Assembly: GCA_949076555.1 (NCBI GenBank) | Contig: CARUOB010000006.1 | Coordinates: 9,148 to 73,147, forward strand | DNA length: 64,000 bases | Source: an uncultured Lachnospiraceae bacterium | GTDB lineage: Bacteria > Bacillota > Clostridia > Lachnospirales > Lachnospiraceae | Reading direction: 5' to 3' | Part shown: positions 62,856-64,000 of the stretch, in pieces | Layout of the letters: every line of letters starts with the position of its first letter | How positions within the stretch are numbered: the stretch's first letter is position 1 | Program-made: the position numbers and the translations under genes | The notes under the pieces: model-generated | The model's database searches: none | Told to the model about the DNA's origin: nothing | Seen by the model: the letters and a program-made list of their open reading frames with translations, nothing else

Positions 62856-63917
62856 ATGCAGCAGTTACAGACGGTGGATGCTGACACTCTCCTTTATGAG
62901 CCGCTTGAAAAGCCGTCCTTTGTGGTGGATGGTCTTATCCCCACGGGCTTGTCACTGTTCTGCGGCTCACAGAAAATCGGCAAGAGCTGGCTCATGCTGA
63001 AGCTCTGCCTTTGCGTGTCGCAGGGAATCCCTTTATGGGATATGCAGACATTGGAGGGCGACGTGCTTTACCTGTGTCTGGAAGATACGTTCTGCCGCAT
63101 ACAGGACAGGCTGTTCCGTCTGACGGACGAAGCGAGCGGGCGGCTCCACTTTGCCGTGGCAAGCTGCAAGCTGCCAGACGGTCTTATCATGCAGCTTGAA
63201 GATTACCTCAAAGCATATCCCCAAAGCAGGCTGATTGTCATTGACACGCTGCAAAAAATCCGTACCGCATCCAAAGACAACGCCTATGCAAACGATTATG
63301 GGGATATATCGCTGTTGAAAGATTTTGCCGACAGGCATTCCCTTTCGGTGGTGGTCGTCCACCACATCCGCAAGCAGAATGACAGCGACGTGTTCAACAA
63401 GGTGTCTGGCACGACAGGCTTGACAGGGAGTGCGGACGCTGCCTTTGTTCTGGAAAAGGAAAGCCGCGCATCCGATACGGCGAAGCTTTTTGTCACTTGC
63501 AGGGACACGCCCTATCAGGAGTTTACGCTCCGTTTCCGTGATTGCGGCTGGGAGCTGGTAAAACGGCAGACACAGGAGCAGCTTGCGGCGGCAGAGATTC
63601 CCCCTGTCCTTTTTCGGGTGGTGTCGTTCATGCAGGGCAGGCAGGGGTGGTCTGGCACGGCTACGGAGCTTTTGGAAGTCATGGGGGAAAGCGGGGAACT
63701 GTCCACGGTCATCACGAAATGTCTCAACGAGTATCGCTCCACGTTCCTTTATGAGAACGGCATCCAGTATGACTATCAGAGGAAGTATAGCGGAAGGAAG
63801 ATTATCCTTGCAAGATGCGGCGGGGAGCATGACAGCCATGACGGGTATGACGGCAGTTTTGGGATGCCCCCTCATGCTGACATGGGCAACGCCGCTGTTC
63901 TTCCATCTGAAGCGTAA
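62856..63917 (+). CDS. RepA-like AAA_25 ATPase of a mobile element
   Basis: A 353-residue RecA-fold ATPase with GGAGGGAGGG before the ATG. Walker A is GSQKIGKSWLMLK (about 37-49), Walker B is RLIVIDTLQKI (about 130-140), and VVVVHHIRKQND with GTTGLTGSADAAF matches the DnaB/RepA-like AAA_25 group. The C-terminal 110 residues are a winged-helix-like region. Family knowledge: such proteins are found in integrative and mobilizable elements of Clostridia, probably as replication helicases. It marks the start of a mobile element that continues beyond the window. Confidence 0.85.
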   Translation: MQQLQTVDADTLLYEPLEKPSFVVDGLIPTGLSLFCGSQKIGKSWLMLKLCLCVSQGIPLWDMQTLEGDVLYLCLEDTFCRIQDRLFRLTDEASGRLHFAVASCKLPDGLIMQLEDYLKAYPQSRLIVIDTLQKIRTASKDNAYANDYGDISLLKDFADRHSLSVVVVHHIRKQNDSDVFNKVSGTTGLTGSADAAFVLEKESRASDTAKLFVTCRDTPYQEFTLRFRDCGWELVKRQTQEQLAAAEIPPVLFRVVSFMQGRQGWSGTATELLEVMGESGELSTVITKCLNEYRSTFLYENGIQYDYQRKYSGRKIILARCGGEHDSHDGYDGSFGMPPHADMGNAAVLPSEA

Positions 63918-63929
63918 AGCGGAGGATAA

Positions 63930-64000
63930 GCAGGGCGTAAGCCCTGCCATAAGGGAGTCCAGAGGGAACGTCTGGCACACGACTTTGCGGAGCAAAGTGT
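63930..64000 (+). other. Three consecutive stem-loops after the RepA-like gene
   Basis: GCAGGGC-GTAA-GCCCTGC (63930-63947), CCAGA-N7-TCTGG (63959-63975) and ACTTTGC-GGA-GCAAAGT (63982-63998) follow one another. This density of hairpins next to a RepA-like gene is typical of transfer or replication origins in mobilizable elements. The sequence is cut by the window end, so the relaxase gene cannot be seen. Confidence 0.4.

Noticed and set aside
1..64000. tRNA, rRNA or insertion-sequence genes
   Set aside because: None was recognised by eye on either strand; a tRNA scan would be needed to exclude a small tRNA in the gaps.

Overview
The window looks like chromosome of a gut-type Clostridia, most probably Lachnospiraceae. 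Most genes are moderately GC-rich with strong GGAGG-type ribosome binding sites, and the surface proteins have long acidic stalks, BspA-type leucine-rich repeats and bacterial Ig-like domains. The assignment is inference from protein style; there is no rRNA or other taxonomic marker in the window.

Layout. (1) 1-12115: two very large secreted surface proteins, a 5'-truncated N-acetylglucosaminidase with Ig-like repeats and a BspA-like leucine-rich-repeat protein, separated by an AlbA_2/HATPase (Schlafen-AlbA type) regulator-like gene. (2) 12211-12555: a small XRE repressor with a palindromic candidate operator. (3) 12788-25614: glycan assembly genes, including a polytopic GT39-like protein, GT2, two GT4, GT8, UDP-glucose dehydrogenase, UDP-glucuronate 4-epimerase, a polyprenyl-phosphate GT2, a large membrane protein and a ChbG/HpnK-type deacetylase. 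(4) 25615-27501: an accessory islet with a 32-bp tandem array, an AAA_14/DUF4143 ATPase flanked by a remnant of its own 3' end, and a type I toxin-antitoxin-like locus (27-aa hydrophobic peptide with antisense promoter). (5) 27502-47761: a second glycan region with two divergent MBOAT acyltransferases, SGNH proteins, a GtrII-like transferase, an FkbH-like/ACP pair, a GtrA flippase-like protein, several polytopic proteins and a radical SAM/SPASM enzyme. (6) 47856-52210: an SGNH lipoprotein followed by an ABC-2 exporter (ATPase plus two permeases). (7) 52302-59711: an FAD oxidoreductase, two membrane proteins, a third MBOAT and its SGNH partner, with a second tiny hydrophobic-peptide locus between the last two. 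(8) 59801-64000: a truncated third surface protein, then an AT-rich segment with a PIN_8-type gene broken by an 8-bp duplication, then the start of a mobile element (RepA-like AAA ATPase and tandem stem-loops at the right edge).

How it fits together. UDP-glucose is oxidised and epimerised to UDP-galacturonate. GT2/GT4/GT8 enzymes build a glycan on a lipid carrier, polyprenyl-phosphate GT2 enzymes with GtrA and GtrII/GT39-like membrane proteins add or transfer sugars outside the membrane, and MBOAT/SGNH modules acylate the product. The FkbH-like protein and free ACP, with no polyketide synthase nearby, suggest that a three-carbon acid (glyceryl or lactyl type) is loaded on ACP and could be one of the acyl groups. 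This is the most interesting untested pathway idea here. The most striking single sequence events are the 8-bp frameshifting duplication in the PIN gene, the convergent-promoter small-peptide locus, and several strongly structured repeat elements sitting directly on stop codons of glycan genes.
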